From Paratrimastix pyriformis (lineage: Eukaryota > Preaxostyla > Paratrimastigidae): a stretch of 61,966 bases of DNA. Under the pieces are notes generated by a model. That model made no database searches and was not told where the DNA came from. It worked only from the letters and a program-made list of their open reading frames with translations. Of this stretch, positions 31,196 to 40,448 are shown in pieces. Made by a program: the position numbers and the translations under genes. How positions within the stretch are numbered: the stretch's first letter is position 1; each line of letters starts with the position of its first letter. The DNA lies in assembly GCA_027972325.1 (NCBI GenBank), contig JAPMOS010000177.1, forward strand, positions 1 through 61,966. The letters run 5' to 3'.

Positions 31196-32250
31196 AGATG
31201 CGCCCCTGCCGTTCCCCGCTCGACCGTTCACCACCGCCGCGGCCCGGGGGTTCTGCCTTGCCCTCCAATGTGAGGAAGACAGCCGCGAGTGGCCACAGCG
31301 CCGGAGCATGGCCTCATCGGGGGTGACCCTCGACACACTCGAGCAGAAGCTGGCCTCGGCGGCCTGGCGGCAGCTCGCGGCCCCCGCCTGGAAGGTGCGC
31401 CGCCTCGTCTGGCTGCTCTGTGGCACGTTCCCCACCCTGGCAACCATCCGCGCCCTCTACGCGGGCCAAGGGGGCGCTGCCTGGACGACCCTGCCCGCTC
31501 TGCCACGGGGCCCCAGAGACCATGGCCCACCTGCTGTCGGCCTGCGGCAGGTTCCACCACTACTACACGGCCAGGCACGGCCTGGTTCGGCGGCCAGGAC
31601 GCCTGGGTGATCCGCACTGGGCGTCTCGGCAACCAACCGTCAGCCGGCCCTCCCGCAACCCCTGCTGGATGAGATCCCAGCGGCCTTCCGAGACCTGCAC
31701 CCGGACCTGGTCCTGCAGTCTCGGGCCCCCGACGGCGCCTGGTGGCTCGTGGACGTGGCCATCACAGGGGGCGACAGCCAAGGTTGGCCCGCCCTGGCAG
31801 CGGGAAAAGCCACCCACTACGCCGAGCTTTGTCGGTCGATCTCGAAAGCCACCGGGCAACCCTGCCGCGTGGTCCCGGTCGTCCTCTCGGCGCGGGGAGT
31901 CGTCCCTCGGGCCACGCTGCAGGCCCTCTCTCGGACCACCCCGGCCTCCCCGCCTGAGATCCGGCTGGGCCAGAAGTGCCTCTCCTCCCTCGCCACCCTG
32001 CTCGTGCGCGACGCCCTGGCCCTGATGACCATGCGGAACAGGGCGGCTGCCGACGAGCCGCACCCCTGACACAAGGCACCCCCCCCCCCCCACCCCCCCG
32101 CCGCTCCCCCTATCACCCACCCACTGGGGCTCCGCTCGCCGCGGCTGCCCCGGCCGAGGAGGGCCCAACACGAGGTCATTAGGCCCAGAATGCGACGCGA
32201 AGGCGGAGAAAGCTTTCGCCTGCGTCCTAGCAAATACACAGCATGTCTCT
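31196..32250 (+). mobile_element. LINE copy C: 5'-truncated 3' fragment of the LINE A family
   Basis: About 1.05 kb is nearly identical to LINE A from about 3,714 to its 3' end. It covers the region after RNase H, the CCHC knuckle (about 31,487-31,545), the restriction-like endonuclease (HPDLVLQ and WWLVDVAIT, about 31,697-31,765), the ORF stop near 32,067 and the 3' UTR. Small indels shift the frame several times, so it is dead. 5' truncation is typical of target-primed reverse transcription. Close identity to LINE A suggests recent activity of this family. Confidence 0.92.
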
Positions 32251-32297
32251 CTCTGATGATTGGATGATGATTGGATGATGATTGGAGGATGATTGGA
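32251..32297 (+). repeat. GATGATTG-type microsatellite between two tail-to-tail LINE ends
   Basis: About five TGATGATTGGA units follow the CTCTCTCT end of copy C and precede the inverted LINE tail. Confidence 0.9.
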
Positions 32298-32402
32298 TGA
32301 GAGACATGCTGGGTATTTACATGCTAGGACGCAGGCGAAGAAAATTACTCCCGCCTTCGCGTCGCGCGTTACACGTTCCGATGGGGGCCCTCGTGTTGGG
32401 CC
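32298..32402 (-). mobile_element. LINE tail D: inverted LINE 3'-UTR fragment
   Basis: Read on the minus strand, this is only the last 105 bp of the LINE A family 3' UTR, from GAGGGCCCAACACGAGG to the AGCATGTCTCTC end. It faces copy C tail to tail across the microsatellite. It is an extreme 5'-truncated insertion, or the product of a local inversion. Confidence 0.85.
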
Positions 32403-32485
32403 CTCCTTGGTGTGTGTGTGTCGAGTCAAGAAGGAACGAAGTAACGGGAAAATAAAACAAAAACCAGAGAGGTAGAAGAGACCTC
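32403..32485 (+). repeat. Dispersed repeat shared with 10,735-10,815
   Basis: It reads (GT)n, GTCGAGTCAAGAAGGAACG and ACCAGAGAGGTAGAAGAG. It matches the inverse of the intronic block near 10.8 kb and lacks coding potential. Confidence 0.7.
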
Positions 32486-32532
32486 CCCGGGGTCGAGTTG
32501 ACCTTCAAGCGTTTGAATTTCTCTGCAGAAGA

Positions 32533-32689
32533 TGGCTGATTCTGAAGCTGTGACTATGTCTGATGTTGAGAAGGAGGCGGCTGCGCAAGAAGCCCGTGTG
32601 CAACAACACAAGCGTGCGGCCGAGAAGAGTGACGGACACCCCCTGAGACGAACCCTTTCGAGTGAACTGAACGAGGTGCTGGAGTAAGT
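32533..32689 (+). CDS. Short charged ORF or first exon, origin unclear
   Basis: The ATG at 32,533 opens about 51 codons of a Glu/Ala/Arg-rich helix-like peptide (MADSEAVTMSDVEKEAAAQ, then LRRTLSSELNEVLE). It ends at a GGAGTAAGT that could be either a stop or a canonical donor, unlike the GTYYG donors elsewhere. Part of it (32,634-32,675) recurs inverted at 39,282-39,322, outside the right end of the DIRS-like element, so it may belong to an older repeat. No domain is recognised. Confidence 0.35.
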
Positions 32690-32925
32690 CCCTTCTATTT
32701 GTTCTACCAAAATTTTACCGATTCAAAAGAAAACTTTGTTACCTTCCCCTCGGGGTCATGGAACGCTACTCCCGCATTTATTTGCGAAAGAAGCAACCCT
32801 GCCCCCGCTCCCAAGACACATGTGGTCGATCGACCCCCCACAGGCTAGGCGCCAGAAGGCGTCTCTTCCGGCAACTTACTTCTGGTCAGGGAAGAAGAGA
32901 TCAGAACCCCCCGAACCCTACGGGA

Positions 32926-33083
32926 CTGCTGTCAGGACACCATCATGTGGAGTTTGGCAGTATCTTCAGGTTACACCGAACTTGAAAGATTAAATAATAA
33001 ATTTCAAGATTAAATTATTTCGCAAGAAAAGCTAGTCTTACCCTCCCTGGCTTACCTGCCTTACTCCCGCATTTTTTCGGCGG
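32926..33083 (+). repeat. Left inverted terminal repeat of DIRS-like element 1
   Basis: It runs from CTGCTGTCAGGACACC to CATTTTTTCGGCGGT and is matched in inverse at 38,943-39,102. It holds an AT-rich core with AAATAATAAATTTC. Confidence 0.93.
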
Positions 33084-33293
33084 TATAAAAGACAAGCATC
33101 CAAGATTAAACTCCCATCGAGGGACCCCCAAAGGGGGGCCAGAGATAGACGATCCCTCAGCCAAAAGTCCGGAAAAGAGGGATTAGAAAAACCGGACGGC
33201 CTTCACTCGCATTCGATCTCTGACCCCTTCGCTCCGGGGCATCCCTCAACCGCGCTGCGTTCGCGGCCGCCAGGGGTGGGAGGTGGGATTCTG

Positions 33294-33411
33294 GTGTCCT
33301 GACAGCAGTCCCGTAGGGTTCGGGGGGTTCTGATAAGTCCGTCGTACCTCGGACTTCCTGAACCCCCTCTCACCGGTTACGGTCCTGCTGTCAGGACACC
33401 ATCATGTGGAG
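33294..33411 (+). repeat. Internal complementary region of DIRS-like element 1
   Basis: The first about 41 bp are the reverse complement of the element's left outer end (32,900-32,942). The remaining about 77 bp are the reverse complement of the right outer end (39,074-39,150). The two meet at TCTGAT/AAGTCC. In DIRS-1 such a region templates joining of the ends into a circle. Confidence 0.9.
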
Positions 33412-36400
33412 ATTTCAAAGATTCGTCGGGCAGTGTCCACACCCGCAGAGGGGCGTGGACATACCCCCCGACCTGACCCTGCAGTAACGACGCCGCCAAT
33501 CAGGCGAGCCGACTCGTCAAAACGGGGGAGAGAAACCTCCGCAGCAACCTTCGGCCTGCCCCGTTCATGGAGCAAGCGGTTGTATCCCAAGGCACATCCC
33601 CCGACAATAGTCAAAGAGTCGGGATGGCCAACGCCCATTCAACGGGCATAACACAATTATATTCCATGGGAAAAAACGAGGGAACGCGAAACCCCATCGG
33701 CCAACGGCCCGTGGGTCGCGCCCTGAAAAACACATCCATGTTCCGACCGGAAGGCAAGAGCTCCGGAGCATCAGCCGAAGAAGGGTGGAAAAGCATCCAA
33801 CCCGACAAGAGAATGGGGAAAACCCTGCGACTGGACCGCGTCAGCAGCCGTGTCGTCCCACAAAAAGCTCCGACGGCCCCGGATGATACCGTGGCTGACC
33901 GCCACGAAGTGTGCCGCTCCGGGGCAGCTGCAAGGGGCAGGCCCCAAAGAAAAGAGCGACCACCACCGGTGGGATCAACAGGTCCGCTGGCGGACCTGCC
34001 AGAGGCACCCAACAAATCCGATGTCCGGCCAACCCGCCACAACGGACTCGGCCAGACACCCGCACCCGATGGGGGGAAAAAAGGGGGTCAGTGACCCCGA
34101 CGACCGCGGGGAACCCCGAGCTGGGCCCGAGCCAACAGCCTCCCCTCCTCTCATACTGGAGAAGGGAAGCGAAAAAACCTCTGTGATGCCCTCCCAAAGA
34201 TGGGAAGGACGTGCGCAGGTCCCAAAACCCGCAGCCCAAGAGCCGCCCAGCAGGGAGAAGGACATACAGGCCATCTCCCGCCCAACCACCGAGGAGCCGG
34301 GACGAACCCGGTTGCCTCAAGGGGAAACAGGCGGAATAGCGCAGCCAGGCTGATCTGAAGCCAGCTGCTCAGCAAAGACGGGATGAAAGACACGTAGCGC
34401 CACGCGGCATCACGCATCGCCCGCGGACAGCGCTTGCGCTCCGCACCAAGCTCATCGCGCCCAGCGAACAGCACAGGTCAACGACCGCGGACGGTGCCCC
34501 GCACAAGGACAGTGCAAGGCATACGAGCGCGTCAGGCGCGGCGCAACGCATGATCGCACCAGGCGGACCGCGTCATCGCGCAAGGCGACACAGCTGACGT
34601 CATCGGACGTCATCACAGCGGACGTCATCACAGCGGACGTCATCACAGCGGACGTCATCACAGCGGACGTCATCACAGCGGACGTCACCACAGCGGACGT
34701 CACCACAGCGGACGTCATGACAGCGGACGTCATGACAGCGGACGTCATCACAGCGGACGTCATCACAGCGGACGTCATCACACCGCGGACCGCGCCAAAG
34801 CGGACGGCATCTCAATGACAAGCGTACCACGCAGCGCGCGGCGCACAGCGTGAAGCGCCCAAGGGACAGTACCACGCGACCAACGCCACGCGCGCAGCTC
34901 CGACGTCGAAAGGGGCCACCCAAAGGCAGCGCCACACAAGGGAAACCTGCGAACCTCCCCGAGGGAGTTCACCCGCTTGCGTCAGTCACTGACAGCAGTT
35001 CCGGGCCCATCACCACGGGCCACAGGTGGCCATGCATGCCAAAAGGCAAGCCCTGGCAGAGACACCGGGGCATCGGGCACAACCGACGAGCCAGCCCACG
35101 GCCACGCGCACCAGAGAGGCGCAGAATCAACCGGCAAGCAAAGCCAGAGACGAGTCTCGCGAACCGCCGCCATGGCCCATGGCGGCGAACCAGGCGCAAA
35201 GCCCCTCCATCAAACACAGGAATGGGGAAAGAGGCAACGGTGCCCGCCCAGCGGTAATCCTGACCGGGGGGAATTAAGAGTCAAGAGTCAGGGAAGAGAA
35301 ACGCCCGACCACACGGACCGCACCGCGGAACGGATGAAAGTTCACCCGCCGAAGTCCGACAGAGATGGCAGTCAACCCCATCTTGGTCCGGACAGGACAA
35401 CAAGAGGCACTGCCTCCGCCCCAAGGGCGCTCTCCAGCCCCAGTGTCGACCCCCGTCGAACCGACACCCAAAGGAGGGGCGGCCTGCTGAGAATCAAAGA
35501 GAAAGCAGAGATAGTCAGGAGGTCCCGGGTAAACGACGTCGCCCATGATAAGGGCGCAAACCCGACGGGATGCCACCAAAAAGGAACCACAGCACGAAGG
35601 CTGCAGGCCCACGCCATCCGAACCCAATCCGACCCAAAGGCCCAAGAAGCGTGGCCAGTCGATGGGGGGGGGGGGCACCACTCCACATAGTGCGGCGGCT
35701 CCACCGGACAGACCCAACAAGGGTCGCCCGCCCAGTGTCGGGCAAAGTCCACAGGACGTCGTGCCCTGGTCAGCCGTGTGAACGGCGTGAACACCCGGTC
35801 GGCCGCCAGCAACGTGGCAAAGAGGGGGGAAAACCACCCCGTGCGGAAACCACACCCCACATACGCGGGGCTGAGTCCACACTGGTCTCGCGGAACAACA
35901 CGAGGCCAAGCCGGCAAGACCTCCAAGTCGGCTTGGGGGCAAGACCCCCCAAGTCGGGCCGGGGACAGATCCGCAAATCGGGTGGGGGCAAGACCCCAAA
36001 TCGGGTGGGGGCAAGGCCCCCAACTCCCACGATCAGTCGGCTCGCGACGCGAGCCCGAGACCCAACTAGGTCGAGGAGACAAAGAGAGATGAGCGCGGAA
36101 CCGGTCCCGACCGACCAACGTCCGGCCAGCATGAGCATTGCATGCGCTCTTTCGCGCAAAAAGCATAAACCGCTCCGCTCGCCTGAGGCACGAAAGAAGC
36201 CACCCAAAGAAAACGGGGGGGGCGCCGAGCAAGCCTCAGCGGTATCAGAGGGGCAAGGCCCCATCATCTGCGGAGAAACCGGCATGATGTCCAGAAAGCA
36301 GAAGAACGGAAGGCAAACCAACCCTTCTGCATCAAAAAAGGGGGAAGGCCGGGCCGAAACCAAATCGGGCCACCCAGAGAACCAGCTCCAAAATCTGGTG

Positions 36401-36640
36401 CCAATGCCGCGAAGGGAATGAGATCCCCTTGGCCCACTAAGGGTGCGCAAAGAGGGAACAATTCGCACCAACTCGCCGGTTTTCTGGAAACGAGCCGCGA
36501 AAGGAGTGGCACAGAAAAGGTCCAAGAGAAAGGAACGGACTGCGTCCTGCGTTCCAACACTGCCTTCGCGCTCTCCCCATTTTCCGTTTTTCCTGCCCGT
36601 CTTCGTGGGAGGGGACCAATTCATCCTCCCGACTCTCGCG
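33412..36640. other. Interior of DIRS-like element 1, T-poor, no recognised gene
   Basis: About 3.2 kb shows marked A over T excess on the plus strand. Long frames exist on both strands but are biased-composition artefacts without any RT, RNase H, recombinase or gag-like motif that I can identify. Confidence 0.55.
34595..34787 (+). repeat. 15-bp minisatellite, about 12-13 units
   Basis: GACGTCATCACAGCG units are tandem and almost perfect, with minor CACC or CATGA variants. Each unit contains an ACGTCA half of a CRE-like site. There are no spacers, so it is not a CRISPR array. Confidence 0.96.
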
Positions 36641-36836
36641 AAAACAGCCGTTTAATTAAACAGCAATCAACGAGAAGGGAAAAAGAGAGGGCACTTCGAT
36701 CTATTTCCTCAACGGAATAATGCCCGAAAATACCAACGAAGAAAAACCCCAAACAGGGATTGTCGTCGAGGGAACCCCCGGTTGAAGTCTCGGCGTTGCA
36801 CGTTCCCTTTGCTCCGCGTTCTGCCCGTTTCTGGCC

Positions 36837-37931
36837 ATGGAGATCGCCACTGAGCATGACGAGCTCAGTAAGGACGATTCCAACTTTATTATGGATCACG
36901 CCGAGATCCAAAGTCGTGACGACCCTATGGTAGAGTATCTTCAAGATGAGTTGGGTCGGCATCTGTGGTCCCCCTCTTCAGCTCCATTGGACAAGCTCTC
37001 TCCTTGGATGCGTTTGGAGCTTATGAAGCTCTTCAGTTCATTGGTCGTCAATGAGCACCGTGCTCCACGCTATGAGATCATCGAACGCACGGTGCACATG
37101 CTGCTGGAGGACAATCCGAAGAAGCAGCCTGAAGCGATCAGCCAGTTTATTTTCCAACTTCTTGGGGCTTTATTGTTCCAGCAATCGAATGTGCGAACTT
37201 TCGACTGCCACGTGCCACAAGAATCATCGCGCGGCTCGTCTGTGGACAAACACCGCACACCGCCAGAACGAGTCCTCCTATCTGTTGGGGAGACTACATA
37301 CCGTGGTCCAAAGCAACTTGGAGGTGGAGGTGGAACTCGCCACCCGATCATCGATGGCGATCGTCCAGCGGGGAAGAAGGAGAGAGCCCGTTCCCCTTCT
37401 TCGAGCAATCCATTTGCCTCTTCCGCTGCCCCAAGAGCACCTCTCACCTTGGCGAACCCATTCGCCAAGCCGGCACCTGTTCCGGCTCCGACTTCATCTC
37501 ATGCTCCGGCTTTTGCGCCTGCGCCTGCACCTGCACCTGCACCTGCACCTGCACCTGCACCTGCACCTGCACCTGCACCTGCACCTGCACCTGCACCTGT
37601 TGCTGCCCCTGTTGTTGCTGCCCCTGTTGCTGCCCCTGTTGTTGCCCCTGTTGCTGCCTCTGTTGCTGCTGGTGTGTCCCCTTTGTCTGCTGTGCCTGCT
37701 GCGCCCGCTCGTGCTACCTCGACGCCCGACCATGCCGCTTCTGCCGTGCCTCCGAAGATTAGCCTCTCCGACCTCTCGCCTGTTGCCAACCGTGGGCCTT
37801 TGGGAAGGGAGCAACGTGTGTGGGGGTGGTGGATTCAGGGGCCCGTGCGCCTGTCCTACCGAGGTGGTAGGTCATGGTGGATGGGTTCCGCCCCCCCCTC
37901 AGGCTGGGTTCGGGAATATTTTTCGTTCTAA
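36837..37931 (+). CDS. Unrecognised 364-aa protein of a repeated unit, with Ala-Pro repeat
   Basis: A helical N-terminal domain (LSPWMRLELMKLFSSLVVNE, then APRYEIIERTVHMLLEDNPK and FQLLGALLFQQSN) is followed by a Ser/Pro linker, about 15 Ala-Pro dipeptides from CCTGCA hexamers (37,510-37,605) and a conserved end (LSPVANRGPLG, then a Trp-rich tail). A divergent copy lies at 40,449-41,289. Similarity extends past the stop into noncoding DNA, so both belong to one repeated unit. The domain might be a gag/ORF1-type RNA-binding chaperone, but no zinc knuckle is seen. The function is unknown. Confidence 0.6.
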   Translation: MEIATEHDELSKDDSNFIMDHAEIQSRDDPMVEYLQDELGRHLWSPSSAPLDKLSPWMRLELMKLFSSLVVNEHRAPRYEIIERTVHMLLEDNPKKQPEAISQFIFQLLGALLFQQSNVRTFDCHVPQESSRGSSVDKHRTPPERVLLSVGETTYRGPKQLGGGGGTRHPIIDGDRPAGKKERARSPSSSNPFASSAAPRAPLTLANPFAKPAPVPAPTSSHAPAFAPAPAPAPAPAPAPAPAPAPAPAPAPAPVAAPVVAAPVAAPVVAPVAASVAAGVSPLSAVPAAPARATSTPDHAASAVPPKISLSDLSPVANRGPLGREQRVWGWWIQGPVRLSYRGGRSWWMGSAPPSGWVREYFSF

Positions 37932-38112
37932 CTGTTCTTGTCTTTTGCTTCCTTCGCCCCCTTTCATTGTTCCTCGTGTCCCGTGTCTCAGTGTTGGATC
38001 CTTTTGTCCCCCCCCCTTGCCCCGTTCTTTCTTTTGATGTTCCTTCTGTTTGCTGTCAAGTGTTTGAACGATTCTGTTTCCTGGCGACATTCCAGTCTCT
38101 CTCTTTCCCGCC

Positions 38113-38177
38113 ATGCCGTCTGTGCGCCTACCCCTGAGGGGGTGTAGGTCGGCATGTTACCCGCCGGTTTCGACCGG
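38113..38177 (+). ncRNA. Two-hairpin RNA motif with UUCG tetraloop, copy 1
   Basis: Hairpin 1: outer stem ATGCCG/CGGCAT (38,113-38,118 with 38,150-38,155) and inner stem CCTACCCC with GGG..GTAGG. Hairpin 2: CCGGT-TTCG-ACCGG (38,164-38,177). The conserved single strand TTACCCGCC lies between them. Copy 2 at 41,335-41,400 keeps the folds with compensatory changes in both stems. It lies about 180 bp downstream of the ORF stop. Confidence 0.7.
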
Positions 38178-38942
38178 ATGAACGGATTTTCTTCTGTTTC
38201 AGTTTTCTGTGTTTTGCGCGCAGTTACTGGCAGTCGAAATAGTATCACAACAAACAACAACAATCGTCGAGGGACCCAAGCGGAGACTGAAAAGCCTAGC
38301 CGCTCAAACCGTCGCCCAATTGAGGGTCCGGTAATTAAAGTCATGAGCCACCGCCAAGACCTGCTCGTCAGCCAGGTCTGCGCCAGAGCTCGAGCTGCAC
38401 CCAGAGTGCAGTGCGGTAGGGAGCGCCCGAAGCGCAGCATGGCCGATAAGGCCAGCCCCAAAACCGCCCGAATCCAGACGGAACCGCCACCCAAGAGTGC
38501 ACGCGTTCCCAACGGATCGGTATGGCCAGGCGACCAAGGTCGCGGCCCAATCATCGCAACCGAAGGGAAAAAACAAAAAAGATTAGGACAAACCTCGAAA
38601 CAATGAAAAAGAACCAGAGCGCCCAGCCCAGCGACGGGCCAAAGCCAGCAAGGCCGCCTTGGCAATGCAGAGAAATCCTCCAAAGCCGTCCAGGAAAAAG
38701 AGGAGGAGGAACCGCGAGGGCCAGAGCAGCTGCTCCATCGTCATAGAAGTGTTTCGAGAAGTCCAACAAGTGGTTGCCAGAGGCCGATATCAGATGCTCT
38801 CCAACCAGACTTGGCCGCAGCCGAGGGAAAACGAGAGCCGGCCCAAAAACATAACGACCCAAGCACAAGACGCCACAGGCTGTGGCGTCGGTAAACGCAG
38901 AACAACGTTCAAAGTGTAACCTTCAGAAAACCGCTTGAGTGC

Positions 38943-39102
38943 ACCGCCGAAAAAATGCGGGAGTAAGGCAGGTAAGCCAGGGAGGGTAAGACTAGCTTTT
39001 CTTGCGAAATAATTTAATCTTGAAATTTATTATTTAATCTTTCAAGTTCGGTGTAACCTGAAGATACTGCCAAACTCCACATGATGGTGTCCTGACAGCA
39101 GG
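38943..39102 (-). repeat. Right inverted terminal repeat of DIRS-like element 1
   Basis: It is the inverse of 32,926-33,083, from ACCGCCGAAAAAATGCGGG to GGTGTCCTGACAGCAG. The outer 48 bp to 39,150 are represented in the internal complementary region. Confidence 0.93.
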
Positions 39103-39281
39103 ACCGTAACCGGTGAGAGGGGGTTCAGGAAGTCCGAGGTACGACGGACTTACAAGAAAACCTGACCTGCCGTTTGCGCAGCCTTCCGCGCCCACGCCCT
39201 GCTGAAGGGCCATCTCCACAATTCCAGTGCCACGCCGCGAAGATCCGCGGGCGCCCGGGGTGGGAGGTGGGTATCCCTCGT

Positions 39282-39322
39282 TCAGTTCACTCGAAAGGGT
39301 TCGTCTCAGGGGGTGTCCGTAA
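39282..39322 (-). repeat. Inverted copy of 32,634-32,675
   Basis: The 41-bp segment reads on the minus strand as GGACACCCCCTGAGACG to the GTGAACTGAACGAG end, as in the short ORF at 32.6 kb. Both lie outside the ends of DIRS-like element 1, so an older inverted structure surrounds it. Confidence 0.85.
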
Positions 39323-39454
39323 GTCCTTCATCAGGGACATGGCGGTAAAAAATGAGACAGACTGTCTAATTTTAGGACTTCTGTCAGCTTAATTTTGGCA
39401 CAGTGGATCTTTAGACCGCCGGTCTAATTATTTTGAACGCAGAAATAAAGAGTT

Positions 39455-39516
39455 GTGACTGCTGAGGATCGATCCTCCATGTGTCGAAGCGACGCGCTAC
39501 CGTTGAACTACCGACA
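39455..39516 (-). tRNA. tRNA-like sequence 1 (degenerate)
   Basis: The minus strand has a good box A (TAGTTCAACGG) and a box B-like GGATCGATCC at tRNA spacing. The acceptor ends do not pair well and no normal anticodon stem can be drawn, so it is a decayed tRNA or tRNA-derived SINE head. Confidence 0.35.
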
Positions 39517-39589
39517 CTTTTGTCGGTCGCTCAAAAAATAGAAGAGTTGAAGAATAGCTGCAGATGAAAGAAGGAGATGACCAAAAAAA

Positions 39590-39665
39590 GTCGAGCCACC
39601 AGGAATCGAACCCGTGCACTTGGCCATCAAAAACAAATGACTAGCCGTTGTACCACACGACGTCA
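39590..39665 (-). tRNA. tRNA-like sequence 2
   Basis: The minus strand has box A-like TGGTACAACGG and a perfect box B GGTTCGATTCC, followed by GTCGACTTTTTTT, a Pol III terminator. Acceptor pairing is poor, so the isotype is not assigned. Confidence 0.4.
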
Positions 39666-39740
39666 GCCAGATTTCGAGCGCTTACTTTTTGGTTTAAGAA
39701 TGTATCGCAGCCACAGCATTTTCGCGTAAAAACAATTCGA

Positions 39741-39812
39741 GGCCTCTGCGAATCGTACCCCCGCCCTTCAGCATCAGAATCGCGTGCGCTACCGCTGCAC
39801 CACAAGGTGCAT
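39741..39812 (-). tRNA. tRNA-like sequence 3 (degenerate)
   Basis: The minus strand has box A TGGTGCAGCGG with a pairable D arm (GTGC/GCGC) and a weaker box B GGTACGATTCG. The region between them contains TTCTGAT, as in glutamine anticodon loops, but the stem is not complementary. Confidence 0.35.
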
Positions 39813-40085
39813 TAGTTCGACCACGGTCGAAAAGGAGGTCGTTTAAGATCATATTCTTCAGAAAAAAGGAAGACAAGAAACGAGATCCGGGCGCACAATT
39901 AAAGAGGCAAGGCGGAGCAAGAGGGACAATATTGGTGGAGTGGGGAGAGATGGAGTCGGACACATCCCCCTTCGGTGGTGCAAGACTCGCTCCTGTAGAA
40001 AGAGAAGGTGGTCCTATTGGCGGAGATGGGAAGAATGAGTGATGAGAGGGATAGAACGAGCGGTGGTGGGATTGGGAGAGGAAAG

Positions 40086-40206
40086 ATTGTGTGCGCCGTG
40101 TGTGAGCCGCCGTGTGTGTGAGCCGCCGTGTGTGTGTGAGCCGCCGTGTGTGTGTGAGCCGCCGTGTGTGTGAGCCGCCGTGTGTGTGTGAGCCGCCGTG
40201 TGTGTT
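40086..40206 (+). repeat. GTGTGTGAGCCGCC minisatellite, array 1
   Basis: About eight units of 14-18 bp, differing in the number of GT dinucleotides. The same unit in the same orientation forms array 2 at 41,701-42,036. Confidence 0.95.
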
Positions 40207-40247
40207 GTACAGAAGCAGAAGCAAGAAGGACGATGTTGAAAGGGACA

Positions 40248-40275
40248 AGTTGGTGTGAACAGGGGAGTTCACACC
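40248..40275 (+). other. Perfect 11-bp inverted repeat
   Basis: TTGGTGTGAAC, six loop bases, then GTTCACACCAA. It is a strong hairpin just after minisatellite array 1. Confidence 0.9.
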
Positions 40276-40448
40276 AACAGCTGCACCAGCCGGGTTGGCC
40301 GGTGCGAGGCGCTGCACGGCAGGAAGAGGCCCAGGCTGCATGGCAAGAAGGGGTTGCTGGGAGTGGCTGAACGAGCGGGGGGGCTGGTTGCTGCGAACGG
40401 GGGACCAGAGGAGCTGACGGTGGGGCAACGGCGAACGGCAGGGCACGC

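Larger units (their letters stand above)
36640..38245 (+). mobile_element. Retroelement-like unit with one ORF, copy 1, nested in DIRS-like element 1
   Basis: The right boundary is set by loss of similarity to copy 2 just after AATAGTAT (about 38,237), followed by a CAACAAACAACAACAA tail. The left boundary is approximate, at the switch from A-rich to T-rich composition. The single ORF, a structured 3' region and a simple-repeat tail resemble a non-LTR unit lacking an RT. Confidence 0.5.
32900..39150 (-). mobile_element. DIRS-like element 1 (fossil), with inverted termini and internal complementary region
   Basis: Ends were deduced from the internal complementary block, which joins the complements of both outer ends. 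Inverted terminal repeats of about 158 bp lie at 32,926-33,083 and 38,943-39,102 and look identical. The internal block sits near the left end, which by DIRS convention makes the element minus-oriented. The plus strand is T-poor over about 33.4-36.6 and 38.25-38.9 kb, but T-rich over the ORF unit in between, suggesting a nested insertion. I recognise no reverse transcriptase or tyrosine recombinase, so it looks non-autonomous and probably old or gutted, although its ends are well preserved. Confidence 0.7.

Noticed and set aside
34595-34787. CRISPR-like array
   Set aside because: Units are contiguous 15-bp repeats without spacers, in a eukaryotic retroelement.
35274-36624. Long minus-strand frames in DIRS-like element 1 as an RT
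   Set aside because: No RT, RNase H or recombinase motif is present; composition bias explains the open frames.
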